Shown here: in pieces, positions 36,758 to 47,027 of the stretch | Layout of the letters: each line of letters begins with the position of its first letter | Numbering within the stretch: position 1 is the stretch's first letter | Assembly: GCF_028610625.1 (NCBI RefSeq) | Contig: NZ_JAQQWU010000002.1 | Span: 372,001 to 436,000, forward strand | DNA: 64,000 nt | DNA from: Guptibacillus spartinae | Lineage (GTDB): Bacteria > Bacillota > Bacilli > Bacillales > Guptibacillaceae | Reading direction: 5' to 3' | The notes under the pieces: model-generated | Databases searched by the model: none | What the model was told of the DNA's origin: nothing | What the model saw: the letters and a program-made list of their open reading frames with translations, nothing else | Position numbers and translations under genes: made by a program

Positions 36758-37018
36758 TTATTCCTCTTCTCTCAGTTTTTTCTTTAAATCTTCAAGTTCT
36801 TTCTTAATCATGACATAATCATTCACAATATTTACCGCTGTAAGCACAGCGAGTCGCTTTGTATCTAAATAAGTATTCATTCCTTTAATCTCATTCATCT
36901 TCTCATCGACCAATTTCGAGACCTCAAGAATATGTTGATGACTTTTATCACCGACGATTGTATATTTTTCACCATAGATTTCTACAGTTGTACGAACTTT
37001 TCCATGACTGTCTGTCAC
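36758..37018 (-). CDS. zapA: cell division protein ZapA
   Basis: Promotes FtsZ filament bundling at the division site. The 86-residue product starts with the beta-strand region TVEIYGEKYTIVGD and ends in a long coiled-coil helix (YVMIKKELEDLKKKLREEE). It diverges from rnhC and pairs with yshB. Confidence 0.94.
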   Translation of the reverse strand: MTDSHGKVRTTVEIYGEKYTIVGDKSHQHILEVSKLVDEKMNEIKGMNTYLDTKRLAVLTAVNIVNDYVMIKKELEDLKKKLREEE

Positions 37019-37126
37019 CCCATAAGCCTCCTATCACGAGAAAGAATCCTAACTTGTATCATAGCACGAAAATAAGTGTTTTTGAAATACAGCGCTCCTG
37101 AACCATTCTTCTTCGTTAACAGATTC

Positions 37127-37135
37127 TGATATAAT
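37127..37135 (+). promoter_or_regulatory. extended -10 promoter candidate for rnhC
   Basis: TGA-TATAAT, 35 bases before the rnhC ATG, with no good -35 hexamer. Confidence 0.5.
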
Positions 37136-37169
37136 AGGATGCAAGCATAGTTCAAAAAGGAGTTTTGTT

Positions 37170-38117
37170 ATGTCACAGGTTGTCTTAACTGTATCACCTT
37201 CCATTATGAATGAAATGAAAAAGAAATACAACAGCCACTTAAGGGATAAACAACCGCCAGGGAGCGTTTTTGTTGCGAAAACTTCCAACTGTACTATTAC
37301 AGGGTATAAATCTGGAAAGGTTATGTTTCAGGGGGGAGCGGCAGAACAAGAAGCAAAACGGTGGCAATCGAGTGGAACCCTGAGTCCAAAAAAGCCTGGA
37401 ACAAAAAAGAAAACGGTTGGAGATCACCAATACGCACCTCCACCGACGATCTCAACGTTATCTGCCATTGGTAGTGACGAAGTAGGAACAGGGGATTTCT
37501 TTGGTCCAATGACTGTGGTTGCTGCTTATGTTGATAAGAAGCAAATGCCATTATTAAAAGAACTCGGTGTAAGAGATTCGAAGGGGATGAAAGATCCCGA
37601 GATCATTGAGATCGCCCGAAACCTCATCAAGACAATCCCTTATAGTCTTCTTATTCTTCCAAACGAAAAGTATAACAGCATGCAAAGAAAAGGAATGAAC
37701 CAGGGGAAGATGAAGGCTCTTCTACATAATCAGGCCATTCATAATGTGGCTCGTAAAGTTGACGCATACGATGCGATCTTAATCGATCAGTTTGCAAAAC
37801 CGGAAATTTATTTTAACTATTTGAAGGGTCAATCAACGGTCATTAAAGAAAACGTCTACTTCGCCACAAAAGCAGAAGAAATTCATTTAGCAGTTGCAGC
37901 AGCTTCAATTATTGCCAGATACTCTTTTGTCATGGAAATCGACCGTCTTGGAAAGGAAAACAATGTAAAACTTCCAAAAGGAGCTGGCCCTGCAGTAGAT
38001 AGTGCAGCGGCGAAATTGATCCAGAAACACGGCGACCAGGTTCTCGAAAAAATAGCTAAAATGCATTTTGCGAACAGTATAAAAGCAAAGAAGATTGCGG
38101 ATCAAGCGCGTAACTAA
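37170..38117 (+). CDS. rnhC: ribonuclease HIII
   Basis: Cuts RNA in RNA-DNA hybrids. The 315-residue product has the HIII-specific N-terminal substrate-binding domain (1-90). The catalytic domain opens with the GSDEVGTGDFFGP motif and has RDSKGMKD, AILIDQFAKPE and VAAASIIARY. AAAGGAG precedes the ATG. It diverges from zapA, as in B. subtilis. Confidence 0.96.
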   Translation: MSQVVLTVSPSIMNEMKKKYNSHLRDKQPPGSVFVAKTSNCTITGYKSGKVMFQGGAAEQEAKRWQSSGTLSPKKPGTKKKTVGDHQYAPPPTISTLSAIGSDEVGTGDFFGPMTVVAAYVDKKQMPLLKELGVRDSKGMKDPEIIEIARNLIKTIPYSLLILPNEKYNSMQRKGMNQGKMKALLHNQAIHNVARKVDAYDAILIDQFAKPEIYFNYLKGQSTVIKENVYFATKAEEIHLAVAAASIIARYSFVMEIDRLGKENNVKLPKGAGPAVDSAAAKLIQKHGDQVLEKIAKMHFANSIKAKKIADQARN

Positions 38118-38133
38118 AGAATTACGATAAACC

Positions 38134-38162
38134 AAAAGCTGGCTCAATTTGAGCCAGCTTTT
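38134..38162. terminator. bidirectional terminator between rnhC and the nucleoside hydrolase gene
   Basis: A perfect 12-bp stem (38134-38145 with 38151-38162) around AATTT, with T run on the plus strand and A run on the other side. Confidence 0.9.
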
Positions 38163-38167
38163 TGATC

Positions 38168-39142
38168 TTATAAATAGAGCTGTGGTCCTTCTAACCCATC
38201 TTCAGCTAATAACATGATAGAAGTAAAATAGTGAAAGAACAGATCGCGATCGACATCATCCACCACCGTAACTTCACGACCAGTATCCTCGAGAACGGTT
38301 CTTCCCTGACTTACGCCAGATTTCTCCACCCGACAGTTTACTTTTCTTGAAGAAATAAAGGATTGCGGAGTGACTGAAACAGTCGTAAGGACATCCCACA
38401 AGTAATAAGTCGAGTTGGTCTCAACGTGTACAAGAGGGGGACACATGGCATAACATTGCCCGATAAAATCGACCCCAATATTTTTTCGCTCTGCTGCCCA
38501 CATGTTTCTGACGTCATTTGTTAGAGGTACCTGGTTCGTGCTTTCAAGCGCCACCATTTCAATCGTAATAGATGTATCAAAGACAGTTGCAACCGCTTCT
38601 GGATCCCAGAACGCATTCCATTCTGCCGTCCCATCATGTTCAGGTTCTTCTACATTACCAACCTCTAAAAATGTGCCACCCATCCATACTAACTTTTCAA
38701 TTTTTTGTTCAACGGCTGGTGCTACCTCTAATGCTCTAGCAAGATCAGTTAAAGGGCCAGTAAAAAGAAGCGTTATTGGTTCTGAGCTATTCTCAAGTAC
38801 ATCAATTAGGTGCAAATGAGCAGGTCTTTGTGACATTGGTGTATTCACCTGATTTGCTTCATTTAGAATTGGTAAAGCATCAACGTAAAAAGCATGCATG
38901 CGCCAATCTTTAGGAAACGGATTAACCCCTCTTGAATTTGAAGCCGCTACATTTAAATCAATCCCTTTTCCAAAGCGATCAATGATTTTTCTACTAGCTG
39001 AAACAGCTGGTTCTAAATAGCAATCTGCTGGAATAACGGAAACCCCGGCAAGCTCAATTTCTTCCATGTTTAATAGCAGAAAGAGTGATGCTAAGTCATC
39101 TACACCGCCGTCATGATTAAAGTAAACCTTTGTTTTCTCCAT
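38168..39142 (-). CDS. inosine-uridine-type nucleoside hydrolase
   Basis: Splits ribonucleosides to base and ribose. The 324-residue product has the IUNH N-terminal metal site as FNHDGGVDDLASL (residues 8-20): the usual DTDPGxDD is changed to NHDGGVDD, keeping the three inner acidic residues. It also has ITLLFTGPLTDLARAL and LVWMGG. I chose the ATG at 39142 because AGGAGG would touch the ATG two codons upstream. It diverges from a nucleoside transporter, so uptake followed by cleavage is the likely job. Confidence 0.85.
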   Translation of the reverse strand: MEKTKVYFNHDGGVDDLASLFLLLNMEEIELAGVSVIPADCYLEPAVSASRKIIDRFGKGIDLNVAASNSRGVNPFPKDWRMHAFYVDALPILNEANQVNTPMSQRPAHLHLIDVLENSSEPITLLFTGPLTDLARALEVAPAVEQKIEKLVWMGGTFLEVGNVEEPEHDGTAEWNAFWDPEAVATVFDTSITIEMVALESTNQVPLTNDVRNMWAAERKNIGVDFIGQCYAMCPPLVHVETNSTYYLWDVLTTVSVTPQSFISSRKVNCRVEKSGVSQGRTVLEDTGREVTVVDDVDRDLFFHYFTSIMLLAEDGLEGPQLYL

Positions 39143-39409
39143 GTACATCCTCCTGTGCTACACTCTCATGTCCTTTCCTACCGTCTCTACCAAACGCCAT
39201 TTATATATTATCCATTTTACTCATAGTCCTGTTATTTCCGGTAACAGGGTAGAAACGTGCAGGCCAATTCCCGACATATATGAGTTTTTTATTAGTTAAT
39301 CACTTTGTACTCTAGCAGAGGGCGAATAAGGAAGCAACATGTAATATTTTGTCGAACGCTTACATTTCAGATGGGAATATTCGAAACATTGTTACTTTAA
39401 TAATAGGTC

Positions 39410-39438
39410 TTGCTACCCACTAATTCTTCTGATAGATT
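39410..39438 (+). promoter_or_regulatory. promoter candidate for the riboswitch-nupC transcript
   Basis: TTGCTA (39410-39415), 17-base spacer and TAGATT (39433-39438) with a TGA extension, about 25 bases before the aptamer. It is a moderate match. The preceding 39143-39409 shows no gene. Confidence 0.45.
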
Positions 39439-39461
39439 GATGACTACAACTTCACATTTAT

Positions 39462-39574
39462 CTCTATATAATTTTGGAAATAGGGTCCAAAGAGTTTCTA
39501 CCCGGCAACCGAGAATTGCTGGACTATAGGGAAAGTATGGCATCATCATTCAGACAAGTATGTTCTGTTTTTTT
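39462..39574 (+). ncRNA. purine riboswitch upstream of the nucleoside transporter
   Basis: Aptamer 39462-39531: P1 CTCTATA/TATAGGG, J1/2 TAAT, P2 TTTGG/CCAAA, the conserved GTTTCTACC junction, P3 CCGGCAA/TTGCTGG and GACTAT at the exit. The C in GACTAT (xpt position 74) marks a guanine/hypoxanthine-type pocket, not adenine. Downstream, a short bulged stem (39551-39567) followed by seven T (39568-39574) is the probable terminator. The rest of the leader to 39678 has another small ACGGGT/ACCCGT pairing. Confidence 0.88.
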
Positions 39575-39678
39575 CGTGCCGAACTTCTTCCTGTAAACTC
39601 GGACTTTTCTATAAAGGACGGGTTTTTTATTTACCCGTTTGTGAAGGTACAATTCTTTTTCAGGGGGAATCAGACATC

Positions 39679-40869
39679 ATGAGTATTTTAACAGGACTAC
39701 TCTCTATTATTGGCGTTCTAGCCATCGCATGGTTAATGAGCAATAAGAAAAAATCAGTAAAGTGGAGAACGATCGGGGTCGGTATTCTTATTGAAGGTCT
39801 TTTCGTTCTATTCGTATTAAAAGTGAATGCCGGGAAGGTTATGCTAGAAAAGGCTTCCGCTGCTGTACAAAACGTGATCAATTATAGTAACGAAGGGATT
39901 CAATTTGTATTTGGAGGATTATACGAACAAACAGATTTAACGTTTGTTTTTGCGATCAACGTCCTCGCTGTCATTATTTTTATTTCAGCTCTTGTCTCAG
40001 CACTTTACTATATGCGTATCATTCCTTTGATCGTTCAAGTTATCGGAGTTACCATCGGGAAATTGATGGGTACTACAAAGGTGGAAACGTTCAATGCTGT
40101 CGGAAATTCGTTTCTAGGTCTAGCTGAAGCACCTTTACTTGTAAAACCATATTTAAAGATGCTAACTAGATCAGAAATCTTTGCCATCATGGTAGGGGGT
40201 ACAGCATCTGCAAGTGGAGCGATTCTCGTCGGTTATTCGCTTATGGGAATCGAGCTAAAATATTTATTAATCTCTGTCTTTAGTGTTCCTTTCGTCTCGC
40301 TGGTTATTTCTAAAGTGATGGAGCCGGAGACTGAAGTATCTCAAACAAATGATAAAGTAAAAATGAAGAAATCAGAACACGCAAACGTTTTTGAAGCGAT
40401 TGCGGAAGGTACGGTAAGTGGCGTTATGCTTGCCCTGAACATCGGTGGCCTTTTGATCGCTTTTATAAGTATCCTGGCTGTAGTTAACGGCATGTTAGGT
40501 GTAGTAGGAACTGACCTTAGTACTATATTAGGTTATATTTTCTATCCATTTTCACTTCTTGTTGGTATTCCAGCTGATGAAGCTTTTCGTGCCGCCTCCA
40601 TTATCGGCACAAAAATGTCGATTAATGAATTTGTTGCCTTTCAAAATTTAACGACGATTCAGGATCAGCTCTCTGATAAAACAGTGGCCATTCTTTCTGT
40701 AGCGCTATGTAACTTTGCCAACTTCTCATCGATTGGTCAATTGATTATTGGACTTGGCTCACTAGAACCCTCAAAGCGTTCACAAGTATCAAAGCTTGGA
40801 TTAAAAGCCATCATCGGCGGAACTCTCGCCTCCTTTATTACGGCTATATTTGTCGGAATGTTTATGTAA
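39679..40869 (+). CDS. nupC: concentrative nucleoside transporter (NupC family)
   Basis: 396-residue membrane symporter for nucleosides, about ten helices. Family stretches are present: GNSFLGLAEAPLLVKPYL, FAIMVGGTASASGAILVGY, GIPADEAFRAASIIGTKMSINEFVAF and CNFANFSSIGQLIIGLG. AGGGGG precedes the ATG. Control by a guanine-type riboswitch suggests purine nucleosides are the substrate, which fits the divergent hydrolase. Confidence 0.93.
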   Translation: MSILTGLLSIIGVLAIAWLMSNKKKSVKWRTIGVGILIEGLFVLFVLKVNAGKVMLEKASAAVQNVINYSNEGIQFVFGGLYEQTDLTFVFAINVLAVIIFISALVSALYYMRIIPLIVQVIGVTIGKLMGTTKVETFNAVGNSFLGLAEAPLLVKPYLKMLTRSEIFAIMVGGTASASGAILVGYSLMGIELKYLLISVFSVPFVSLVISKVMEPETEVSQTNDKVKMKKSEHANVFEAIAEGTVSGVMLALNIGGLLIAFISILAVVNGMLGVVGTDLSTILGYIFYPFSLLVGIPADEAFRAASIIGTKMSINEFVAFQNLTTIQDQLSDKTVAILSVALCNFANFSSIGQLIIGLGSLEPSKRSQVSKLGLKAIIGGTLASFITAIFVGMFM

Positions 40870-40880
40870 AGCTTGCATTA

Positions 40881-40908
40881 GAAAAGCCTCCCGATTGGGA
40901 GGCTTTTC
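40881..40908. terminator. bidirectional terminator between nupC and pheT
   Basis: A perfect 12-bp stem (40881-40892 with 40897-40908), 4-base loop, T-rich on both exits. Confidence 0.9.
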
Positions 40909-40911
40909 TTA

Positions 40912-43320
40912 CTATTGACGAAGGGCAGCTCCAAACTGTTCTTCTACTGCTTTAAGAACACGGTCATGTGCTTTCTTTACTTCTTCTTCCGTTAATGTTT
41001 GTTCAGGATTGTAATATCTAAGCGAGAAAGCGAGTGATTTTTGACCTTCATCAAGATGTTCCCCTTGATAAACATCAAATAATTGAATCTCAACTAACTT
41101 CGATCCACCCGCTTCTTTAATGACGCGCTTTACTTCACCTGCTTCAAGTGACTCGTTCACAACAAGTGCCACATCTCTAGTAACCGATGGGAAACGAGGA
41201 AGCTTCTTGTATTTAAGATGAGCAACATCCGCTTGAAGTAATTTCTCAAGGTTGATTTCAAATACGTATGTTTCACTTAAATCAAGTTCTTTCTCTACTT
41301 CAGGGTGTAGCTGACCGATATATCCGATTAGCTCTTCATCAAGATAAACAGCTGCAGTGCGACCCGGGTGAAGCTTAGGCTCTTCTGCACGAGCGAAAGT
41401 GAGACGGTCTTCCACACCAAATTCAACGGCAAGTTCTTCAAGAATTCCCTTTACAACAAAGAAATCTGCCGCTTTCTTTTCTTTTTGCCACAGATGCTCT
41501 TGCCATAGTCCTGACACCACGCCAGCAAGATGTTCTTGTTCAATCGGAAGTTCATCACCTGGTAAGAACACGGAAGCCGTTTCATAGAAAGCAATATTCT
41601 CTAACTGACGGTTACGGTTATACTGAGCGACTTCTAATAGATGTGGGATTAAACTCGTTCTAAGTTCACTTCTTTCTTCACTCATTGGCATCGCAAGTCG
41701 CACAGCTTCTACTGACTCATCCGAGAAGAAAAGGCGCTTGGATGGTGACGTCAGTGAATACGTTACCGTTTGGTATAGACCTGCACCTTCAAGAGTACGG
41801 CGAAGGTGGCGGCGTTTCACTTGATATTCAGACAGCTGTCCAGGTGTACTTTCGGTCATAGGTAACGTTGCAGGGACATTATCATATCCATAAAGACGTC
41901 CGACTTCTTCGATTAAGTCCTCAGAAATCGTAATATCCGGACGGCGTGGTGGTACTTGAACCGTAAACGTGCCACCAAAATTTTGATAAGAGAATTGCAA
42001 GCGCTCAAAAATAGCGGCAACTTCTGTTTCTGTAATTTCCGTTCCAAGAACTTGATTAATTCGATTGACTTCAATGCTAACGTCAAGCGCTTCAATTGTA
42101 CGAGCTCCTTGTTCAGCAATGCCTTTTAGAACTGTGCCACCAGCAATTTCTTGAATAAGCTGGGCAGCACGTTCGCTTGCGCCGACAACTCGATTTCGGT
42201 CAATCCCTTTCTCGAAACGAGCACTTGAATCACTTCGAAGACCAAGATCTTTCGATGCTTTTCTCACAAGCTTACTATTAAAATAAGCTGCTTCAAGTAA
42301 GATCGTCTTCGTATCCTCTTTCACTTCAGAGTCAGCCCCACCCATAACACCAGCAACGGCCACAGGTTTTGAACCATTTGTTATGACAAGGTGTTCACTT
42401 GAAAGCGTACGTTCCACATCATCAAGCGTGATCATTTTCTCGCCATCAGTGGCTCGGCGAATAACGACTTCCTTTGATCCAAAACGATCATAATCAAATG
42501 CATGAAGCGGCTGTCCATATTCAAGTAAGACGTAGTTTGTAATATCAACAACGTTGTTAATTGGACGAATACCAGCAGAAACAAGACGATTGACAAGCCA
42601 CTGTGGTGAAGGTTTTATCGTTACATCTTTAATCACAGTCGCACCGTAATAAGGATTATCTTCTTCATTCTCTACACGAACGGACACATAGTCTTCTACG
42701 TCTTCATCTGAACGAACAAGCTCTGGTGACGGGAGGTCAATCGAACGATTTAACACTGCCCCAACTTCATAAGCAACACCGATCATATTCATCGCATCCG
42801 CTCTGTTTGGCGTAAGACCAAGCTCAAGAACTTCATCATGAAGATTTAAGTATTCAAGTGCATCTTCACCAGGAGTCACATTTTCACTAAAAACAAAGAT
42901 ACCGTCAGCATATTCTTTTGCAACCAATTTACTTTCGATTCCAAGTTCTTGAAGCGAGCAAATCATACCGTGAGAAGCTTCTCCGCGCAGTTTTGCTTTC
43001 TTAATTTTAAAATTGCCTGGGAGTACGGCTCCAACTTTCGCAACGGCCACATATTGTCCCCGTGCAATGTTTGGCGCTCCGCAAATAATTTGGACTGGCT
43101 CTTCCTCACCGATCTCCACTTTACAAATATTGAGTTTGTCAGCATCAGGATGTTGCTGACATTCAAGAACGTGACCAATCACCACTCCGCTAATACCTTT
43201 GTTCAGCTGTTCCACTGTCTCAACCTCAATACCACCTTTAGTAATCAGGTCTGCCAGTTCATTAGCTGAGTAACTATCTAAATCTACATACTGCTTTAGC
43301 CAATTCATTGATACAAGCAT
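40912..43320 (-). CDS. pheT: phenylalanyl-tRNA synthetase beta subunit
   Basis: 802-residue subunit of the alpha2-beta2 enzyme. It has an N-terminal tRNA-binding EMAP-like domain ([22 protein letters not shown]), the B3/B4 editing region, B5 ([21 protein letters not shown]), and a C-terminal anticodon-binding ferredoxin-like domain ([16 protein letters not shown]). It lies 24 bases after pheS and shares its T-box. Confidence 0.97.
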   Translation of the reverse strand: MLVSMNWLKQYVDLDSYSANELADLITKGGIEVETVEQLNKGISGVVIGHVLECQQHPDADKLNICKVEIGEEEPVQIICGAPNIARGQYVAVAKVGAVLPGNFKIKKAKLRGEASHGMICSLQELGIESKLVAKEYADGIFVFSENVTPGEDALEYLNLHDEVLELGLTPNRADAMNMIGVAYEVGAVLNRSIDLPSPELVRSDEDVEDYVSVRVENEEDNPYYGATVIKDVTIKPSPQWLVNRLVSAGIRPINNVVDITNYVLLEYGQPLHAFDYDRFGSKEVVIRRATDGEKMITLDDVERTLSSEHLVITNGSKPVAVAGVMGGADSEVKEDTKTILLEAAYFNSKLVRKASKDLGLRSDSSARFEKGIDRNRVVGASERAAQLIQEIAGGTVLKGIAEQGARTIEALDVSIEVNRINQVLGTEITETEVAAIFERLQFSYQNFGGTFTVQVPPRRPDITISEDLIEEVGRLYGYDNVPATLPMTESTPGQLSEYQVKRRHLRRTLEGAGLYQTVTYSLTSPSKRLFFSDESVEAVRLAMPMSEERSELRTSLIPHLLEVAQYNRNRQLENIAFYETASVFLPGDELPIEQEHLAGVVSGLWQEHLWQKEKKAADFFVVKGILEELAVEFGVEDRLTFARAEEPKLHPGRTAAVYLDEELIGYIGQLHPEVEKELDLSETYVFEINLEKLLQADVAHLKYKKLPRFPSVTRDVALVVNESLEAGEVKRVIKEAGGSKLVEIQLFDVYQGEHLDEGQKSLAFSLRYYNPEQTLTEEEVKKAHDRVLKAVEEQFGAALRQ

Positions 43321-43344
43321 TTTTTCTCCTCCTAACCAAGCGTT

Positions 43345-44379
43345 CTATAGTGAGTTAAATTGTTTAATAAATCGACTGTCATTTGTATAGAAGTGACGAA
43401 TATCATCAATGCCATACTTCAACATTGCAATTCGTTCAGGTCCCATTCCAAACGCAAAACCAGTCACTTTCTCTGGATCAAACCCAGACATGCGAAGTAC
43501 GTTAGGGTGTACCATACCTCCACCAAGAATTTCGATCCAACCCGTTCCCTTACAAACAGAACAGCCATCTCCACCGCAATTAAAGCAGGAAATATCCATT
43601 TCTACGGACGGCTCAGTAAATGGGAAAAAACTAGGACGAAGGCGAATTTCTCTCTCTTCTCCGAACATTTTCTTTGCAAAAGATTGAAGCACGCCTTTTA
43701 AATCACTCATGCGCACATTCTCACCAACCATTAATCCCTCAATTTGCATAAATTGATGAGAGTGTGTCGCATCATCAGTATCACGACGGTAAACTTTCCC
43801 CGGGACTATAATCTTAACTGGCCCTTCGCCATTTAATTTCTCCATTGTTCTAGCTTGCATCGGTGAAGTGTGCGTACGTAATAGCGTTTCTTCTGTAATG
43901 TAGAAAGAATCCTGCATATCACGCGCCGGATGATCTTTCGGAAGGTTTAGCGCTTCAAAATTATAATAGTCCGTTTCGACTTCTGGCCCTTCTGCAATCG
44001 AGAAGCCCATACCAAGAAACAGGTCTTCAATTTCTTCAATTACCCTTGTTAATGGATGATGGTTTCCTCTTTTCACTGGACGACCTGGTAGAGAAACATC
44101 GATCGTCTCCTTCTTTAATCTTTCTTCTACGGCTGCTTTTTCTAAACGAGCAATTTTCTCCTCAAGTTGATCCGAAATCGCATTTCGTATTTCATTTACG
44201 AGCTGCCCCATTTTAGGACGCTCTTCTTTTGACAATTTTCCCATCCCTTTGGAAATTTCGGTAATCGGTCCTTTTTTTCCTAGAAACTTCACTTTGATAT
44301 CCTGTACTTCCTTCATAGAAGAAGCTTGCTGTATTTCCGACAGCGCTTCTTCTTTTAACGCTTGTAAACGTTCTTGCAT
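43345..44379 (-). CDS. pheS: phenylalanyl-tRNA synthetase alpha subunit
   Basis: Catalytic subunit, 344 residues. N-terminal coiled coil, then class II motifs: [33 protein letters not shown], and motif 3 [15 protein letters not shown]. The ATG at 44379 gives the B. subtilis length and has GGAGG 8 bases upstream; an ATG one codon earlier also fits. A cysteine pair region [16 protein letters not shown] is also present. Confidence 0.97.
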   Translation of the reverse strand: MQERLQALKEEALSEIQQASSMKEVQDIKVKFLGKKGPITEISKGMGKLSKEERPKMGQLVNEIRNAISDQLEEKIARLEKAAVEERLKKETIDVSLPGRPVKRGNHHPLTRVIEEIEDLFLGMGFSIAEGPEVETDYYNFEALNLPKDHPARDMQDSFYITEETLLRTHTSPMQARTMEKLNGEGPVKIIVPGKVYRRDTDDATHSHQFMQIEGLMVGENVRMSDLKGVLQSFAKKMFGEEREIRLRPSFFPFTEPSVEMDISCFNCGGDGCSVCKGTGWIEILGGGMVHPNVLRMSGFDPEKVTGFAFGMGPERIAMLKYGIDDIRHFYTNDSRFIKQFNSL

Positions 44380-44423
44380 CATTTCAACCTCCACTTCATA
44401 GTTAAGTTGCTTCCTTTAGGCAA

Positions 44424-44683
44424 TAAAAAAATCCTCGCTCCCCAGCAAGGGGCGAAGATTTGATTTCGCGGTACCACCCTAATTCACCGATAGATTTACT
44501 CTACCAGCCTTAAGCAAAGAATAACGGCTTGTAAACCGATCCGCTTTCGTACGAACAAAGCGGCAACTCCAGAGTGAATTCGGCAACGTTCCTATAGAAA
44601 TGCTTCCAGTCGCGGCATTTCCTCCCTAAATAGGCAGTGGTAGCTTACTACTCTCTATCATTGTTTTTATCATATATAAGATG
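44424..44683 (-). ncRNA. T-box leader of pheST (phenylalanine specifier)
   Basis: The minus-strand leader has the T-box AGGGTGGTACCGCG (44480-44467), Stem I with an AGTA-type bulge near 44650, and a probable specifier TTC (44578-44576) followed by A. A terminator (ATCTTCGCCCCTT pairing with AGCGAGGAT) with seven U ends at 44424. Uncharged tRNA-Phe should pair with the T-box and allow read-through. This fills the 44380-44724 gap. Confidence 0.93.
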
Positions 44684-44689
44684 CTTTTA

Positions 44690-44718
44690 ATTATAGAAAA
44701 AAAATGCGGCCTCTGCAA
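44690..44718 (-). promoter_or_regulatory. sigma-A promoter for pheST
   Basis: TTGCAG (44718-44713), 17-base spacer and TATAAT (44695-44690), just upstream of the T-box. Confidence 0.8.
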
Positions 44719-44724
44719 GTACAA

Positions 44725-45474
44725 TTATGAAGGTAGTAGCCCATACATTAAAATCCCTGCAGCGACAGCGACATTAAGCGACTCTGCTTTCCCATAAATC
44801 GGAATATACACCTTCTCATCAGCAAGGTTTTGAAGCTCTTTCGATACTCCGTTTGCTTCATTACCTAGAATAACCGCAAACTGAGATTGCCCTACTAACT
44901 CTTGGTAAGGAGTACCCCCGCTCACTTCAGTCGCATAGATCGGCATGTTAAGCGCTTTGAACTTTTGTACTTCTTCTACCAGGCTTCCCTTTTTCACTGG
45001 GAGATGATAAAGCGAACCCTGTGTGGAACGTAACACTTTACTATTATACGCATCTACTGTCCCCTGTCCGAGAAGAATCCCATCGTATCCTGCACTATCT
45101 GCTGTACGAATGATTGTCCCTAAATTACCTGGATCTTGAATGGCATCAAGTAATAAAAATTTCCCTGTACTTGGGAGTTGAGCTTCCGCTATTTTACATA
45201 CTGCCATAATTCCCTGAGGCGTTTCGGTGTCCGTTAACTCCTGCATCACTTTCTCAGATACAGTATAGACAACAGGACGTTCTTTAAACGGATAAGCAGA
45301 TAGATCTGTCTCTTCTGTAATAATCACTTCTATAATAGGCGCTTCAAACTTCGCTGCTTCTTCTACAATATGAGGTCCTTCAATGAGATAGCTTTGCGCT
45401 TTCTCTCTCCCCTTACGCGTATGGAGTTTCTTCCAATCTTTTACTTTTTGGTTTTTTGCGGATTCTATAATCAT
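44725..45474 (-). CDS. ysgA: SpoU-family RNA methyltransferase (YsgA-like)
   Basis: 249 residues: an N-terminal substrate-binding domain (FLIEGPH-like SYLIEGPHIVEEA), then the SPOUT domain with motif 1 DAIQDPGNLGTIIRTADSAG, motif 2 VILGNEANGVS and motif 3 IPIYGKAESLNVAVAAGILMY. It probably 2'-O-methylates rRNA. The target is not known from sequence. It neighbours pheST as in B. subtilis. Confidence 0.92.
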   Translation of the reverse strand: MIIESAKNQKVKDWKKLHTRKGREKAQSYLIEGPHIVEEAAKFEAPIIEVIITEETDLSAYPFKERPVVYTVSEKVMQELTDTETPQGIMAVCKIAEAQLPSTGKFLLLDAIQDPGNLGTIIRTADSAGYDGILLGQGTVDAYNSKVLRSTQGSLYHLPVKKGSLVEEVQKFKALNMPIYATEVSGGTPYQELVGQSQFAVILGNEANGVSKELQNLADEKVYIPIYGKAESLNVAVAAGILMYGLLPS

Positions 45475-45563
45475 TTTGCTCTCCTTCAGTTTTCAATGTT
45501 TCTATTATAAAGGGTTAAAAGGGGAGATTCCAATAGGGACTCATGAAATTTATTGCATTTGCT

Positions 45564-45570
45564 CATACTA
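45564..45570 (+). promoter_or_regulatory. sigma-G-like -10 box for sspI
   Basis: CATACTA, identical to the forespore sigma-G -10 consensus, 46 bases before the sspI ATG. The -35 region is not convincing. Confidence 0.4.
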
Positions 45571-45616
45571 ATGATGCTTGATCGAACAAGCGAATGAGAA
45601 AGGTGAGGTGGAAAGC

Positions 45617-45823
45617 ATGGACCTTAACTTACGAAAAGCAATTCTCGCCAATATTAATGGCAACAATGAAGAGCAGATTGAAGCGACGATTCTTGATGCC
45701 ATTCAAAGCGGTGAGGAGAAGATGCTCCCTGGACTAGGTGTTCTTTTTGAAATCCTCTGGAAAGAAGCACCTGAAAATGAACGAGAGCAAATGCTCTCTT
45801 ACATGGCACAGGGTGTAAATTAA
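45617..45823 (+). CDS. sspI: small acid-soluble spore protein SspI
   Basis: 68-residue minor SASP made in the forespore. [20 protein letters not shown] then [20 protein letters not shown] match SspI closely. GAGGTGG stands before the ATG at 45617; the 13 codons upstream in frame cover the ribosome site and are not coding. Confidence 0.95.
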   Translation: MDLNLRKAILANINGNNEEQIEATILDAIQSGEEKMLPGLGVLFEILWKEAPENEREQMLSYMAQGVN

Positions 45824-45828
45824 CAAGC

Positions 45829-45858
45829 AAAATCCGGTGGCAAGGCCCACCGGATTTT
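45829..45858. terminator. bidirectional terminator between sspI and the M42 peptidase gene
   Basis: A perfect 12-bp stem (45829-45840 with 45847-45858), 6-base loop. Confidence 0.88.
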
Positions 45859-45862
45859 GTAT

Positions 45863-46948
45863 TTAATTAAAGATCATCTCTTTAACAGTATCAGCATCAA
45901 GCTTTTTAATCACTTCAACAATCAAATTCACCGCATTTTCAAAGTCATCACGGTGGAGAATCGCCGCATGTGTATGAATGTAACGAGTCGCAATTGTGAT
46001 GGAAAGAGCAGGCACACCGTTTGCTGTTAAGTGAATTTTTCCTGAATCTGTTCCACCGCCAGCAATCGAGTCAAACTGATAAGGGATGTTGTTCTCGTCC
46101 GCTGTATCTGTTACAAAATCACGGAGACCTTTATGCCCAACCATTGACGCATCATACATAATAATTTGTGGACCTTTGCCCATTTTCGATTGCGCATCTT
46201 TATCACTTACTCCAGGAGTATCTCCAGCAATACCAACGTCAACCGCAAAGCCGATATCAGGCTTGATCATGTTTGTTGCAGTCGTTGCTCCACGAAGACC
46301 AACTTCTTCTTGGACGGTTCCAACCCCGTAGACCGTATTTGGATGCGCTTCTCCTTTTAGCTTACGAAGCACTTCAATAGCAATCGCACACCCAATACGG
46401 TTGTCCCATGCTTTTGCCATAAGCATTTTCTCATTATTCATAACAGTGAATTCGCAAACTGGAACAACCGAATCTCCCGGTTTAACGCCCCATTCCATCG
46501 CTTCTTCTCGACTTGATGCGCCGATATCAATAAACATATCTTTCTTATCAACTGATTTCTTACGTTGTTCAGCAGGAAGAATATGGGGTGGTTTCGAACC
46601 AATCACACCCATAATATTTCCATTACGAGTCATCACGTTCACACGTTGGGCAAGCATTACCTGTTCCCACCAGCCGCCAACGGTTTGGAAATAAAGGAAT
46701 CCTTTGTCATCGATACGTGTCACCATAAAGCCAATTTCATCAAGATGTCCTGCAACCATGATTTTAGGACCTTCTGCACTACCTTTTTTAACAGCAATTA
46801 AACTGCCGAGGTTATCATACATGATTTCATCAGAAAGTGATTCGATGTGCTTCTTCATTACTTCGCGAGGTTCACGTTCGTTACCAGGTACACCATTCGC
46901 ATCCGTAAGTTCTTTAAGCATTTGTAACGTTTCATCTAGCTTTGCCAT
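45863..46948 (-). CDS. ysdC: M42-family aminopeptidase
   Basis: 361-residue di-metal aminopeptidase/glutamyl aminopeptidase-like enzyme that probably forms a large hollow complex. Metal ligands are visible: His in AGHLDEIG (about 67), Asp in AWDNRIG, the Glu pair in [10 protein letters not shown], Asp in AVDVG and His in RYIHTHA. Substrate specificity is not evident. The position matches ysdC in B. subtilis. Confidence 0.9.
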   Translation of the reverse strand: MAKLDETLQMLKELTDANGVPGNEREPREVMKKHIESLSDEIMYDNLGSLIAVKKGSAEGPKIMVAGHLDEIGFMVTRIDDKGFLYFQTVGGWWEQVMLAQRVNVMTRNGNIMGVIGSKPPHILPAEQRKKSVDKKDMFIDIGASSREEAMEWGVKPGDSVVPVCEFTVMNNEKMLMAKAWDNRIGCAIAIEVLRKLKGEAHPNTVYGVGTVQEEVGLRGATTATNMIKPDIGFAVDVGIAGDTPGVSDKDAQSKMGKGPQIIMYDASMVGHKGLRDFVTDTADENNIPYQFDSIAGGGTDSGKIHLTANGVPALSITIATRYIHTHAAILHRDDFENAVNLIVEVIKKLDADTVKEMIFN

Positions 46949-47027
46949 ATGTATTGCCCCCTTGATATGTATTCATGTTCATTATAACGGTTTCCGAAAT
47001 ATTTCACAATTCAGAGCACTCTTAAAC

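Noticed and set aside
39345-39390. CGAAC/CGAAA elements resembling PurR boxes before the nupC riboswitch
   Set aside because: Only one half-site matches and the spacing to the second is wrong; too weak to call.
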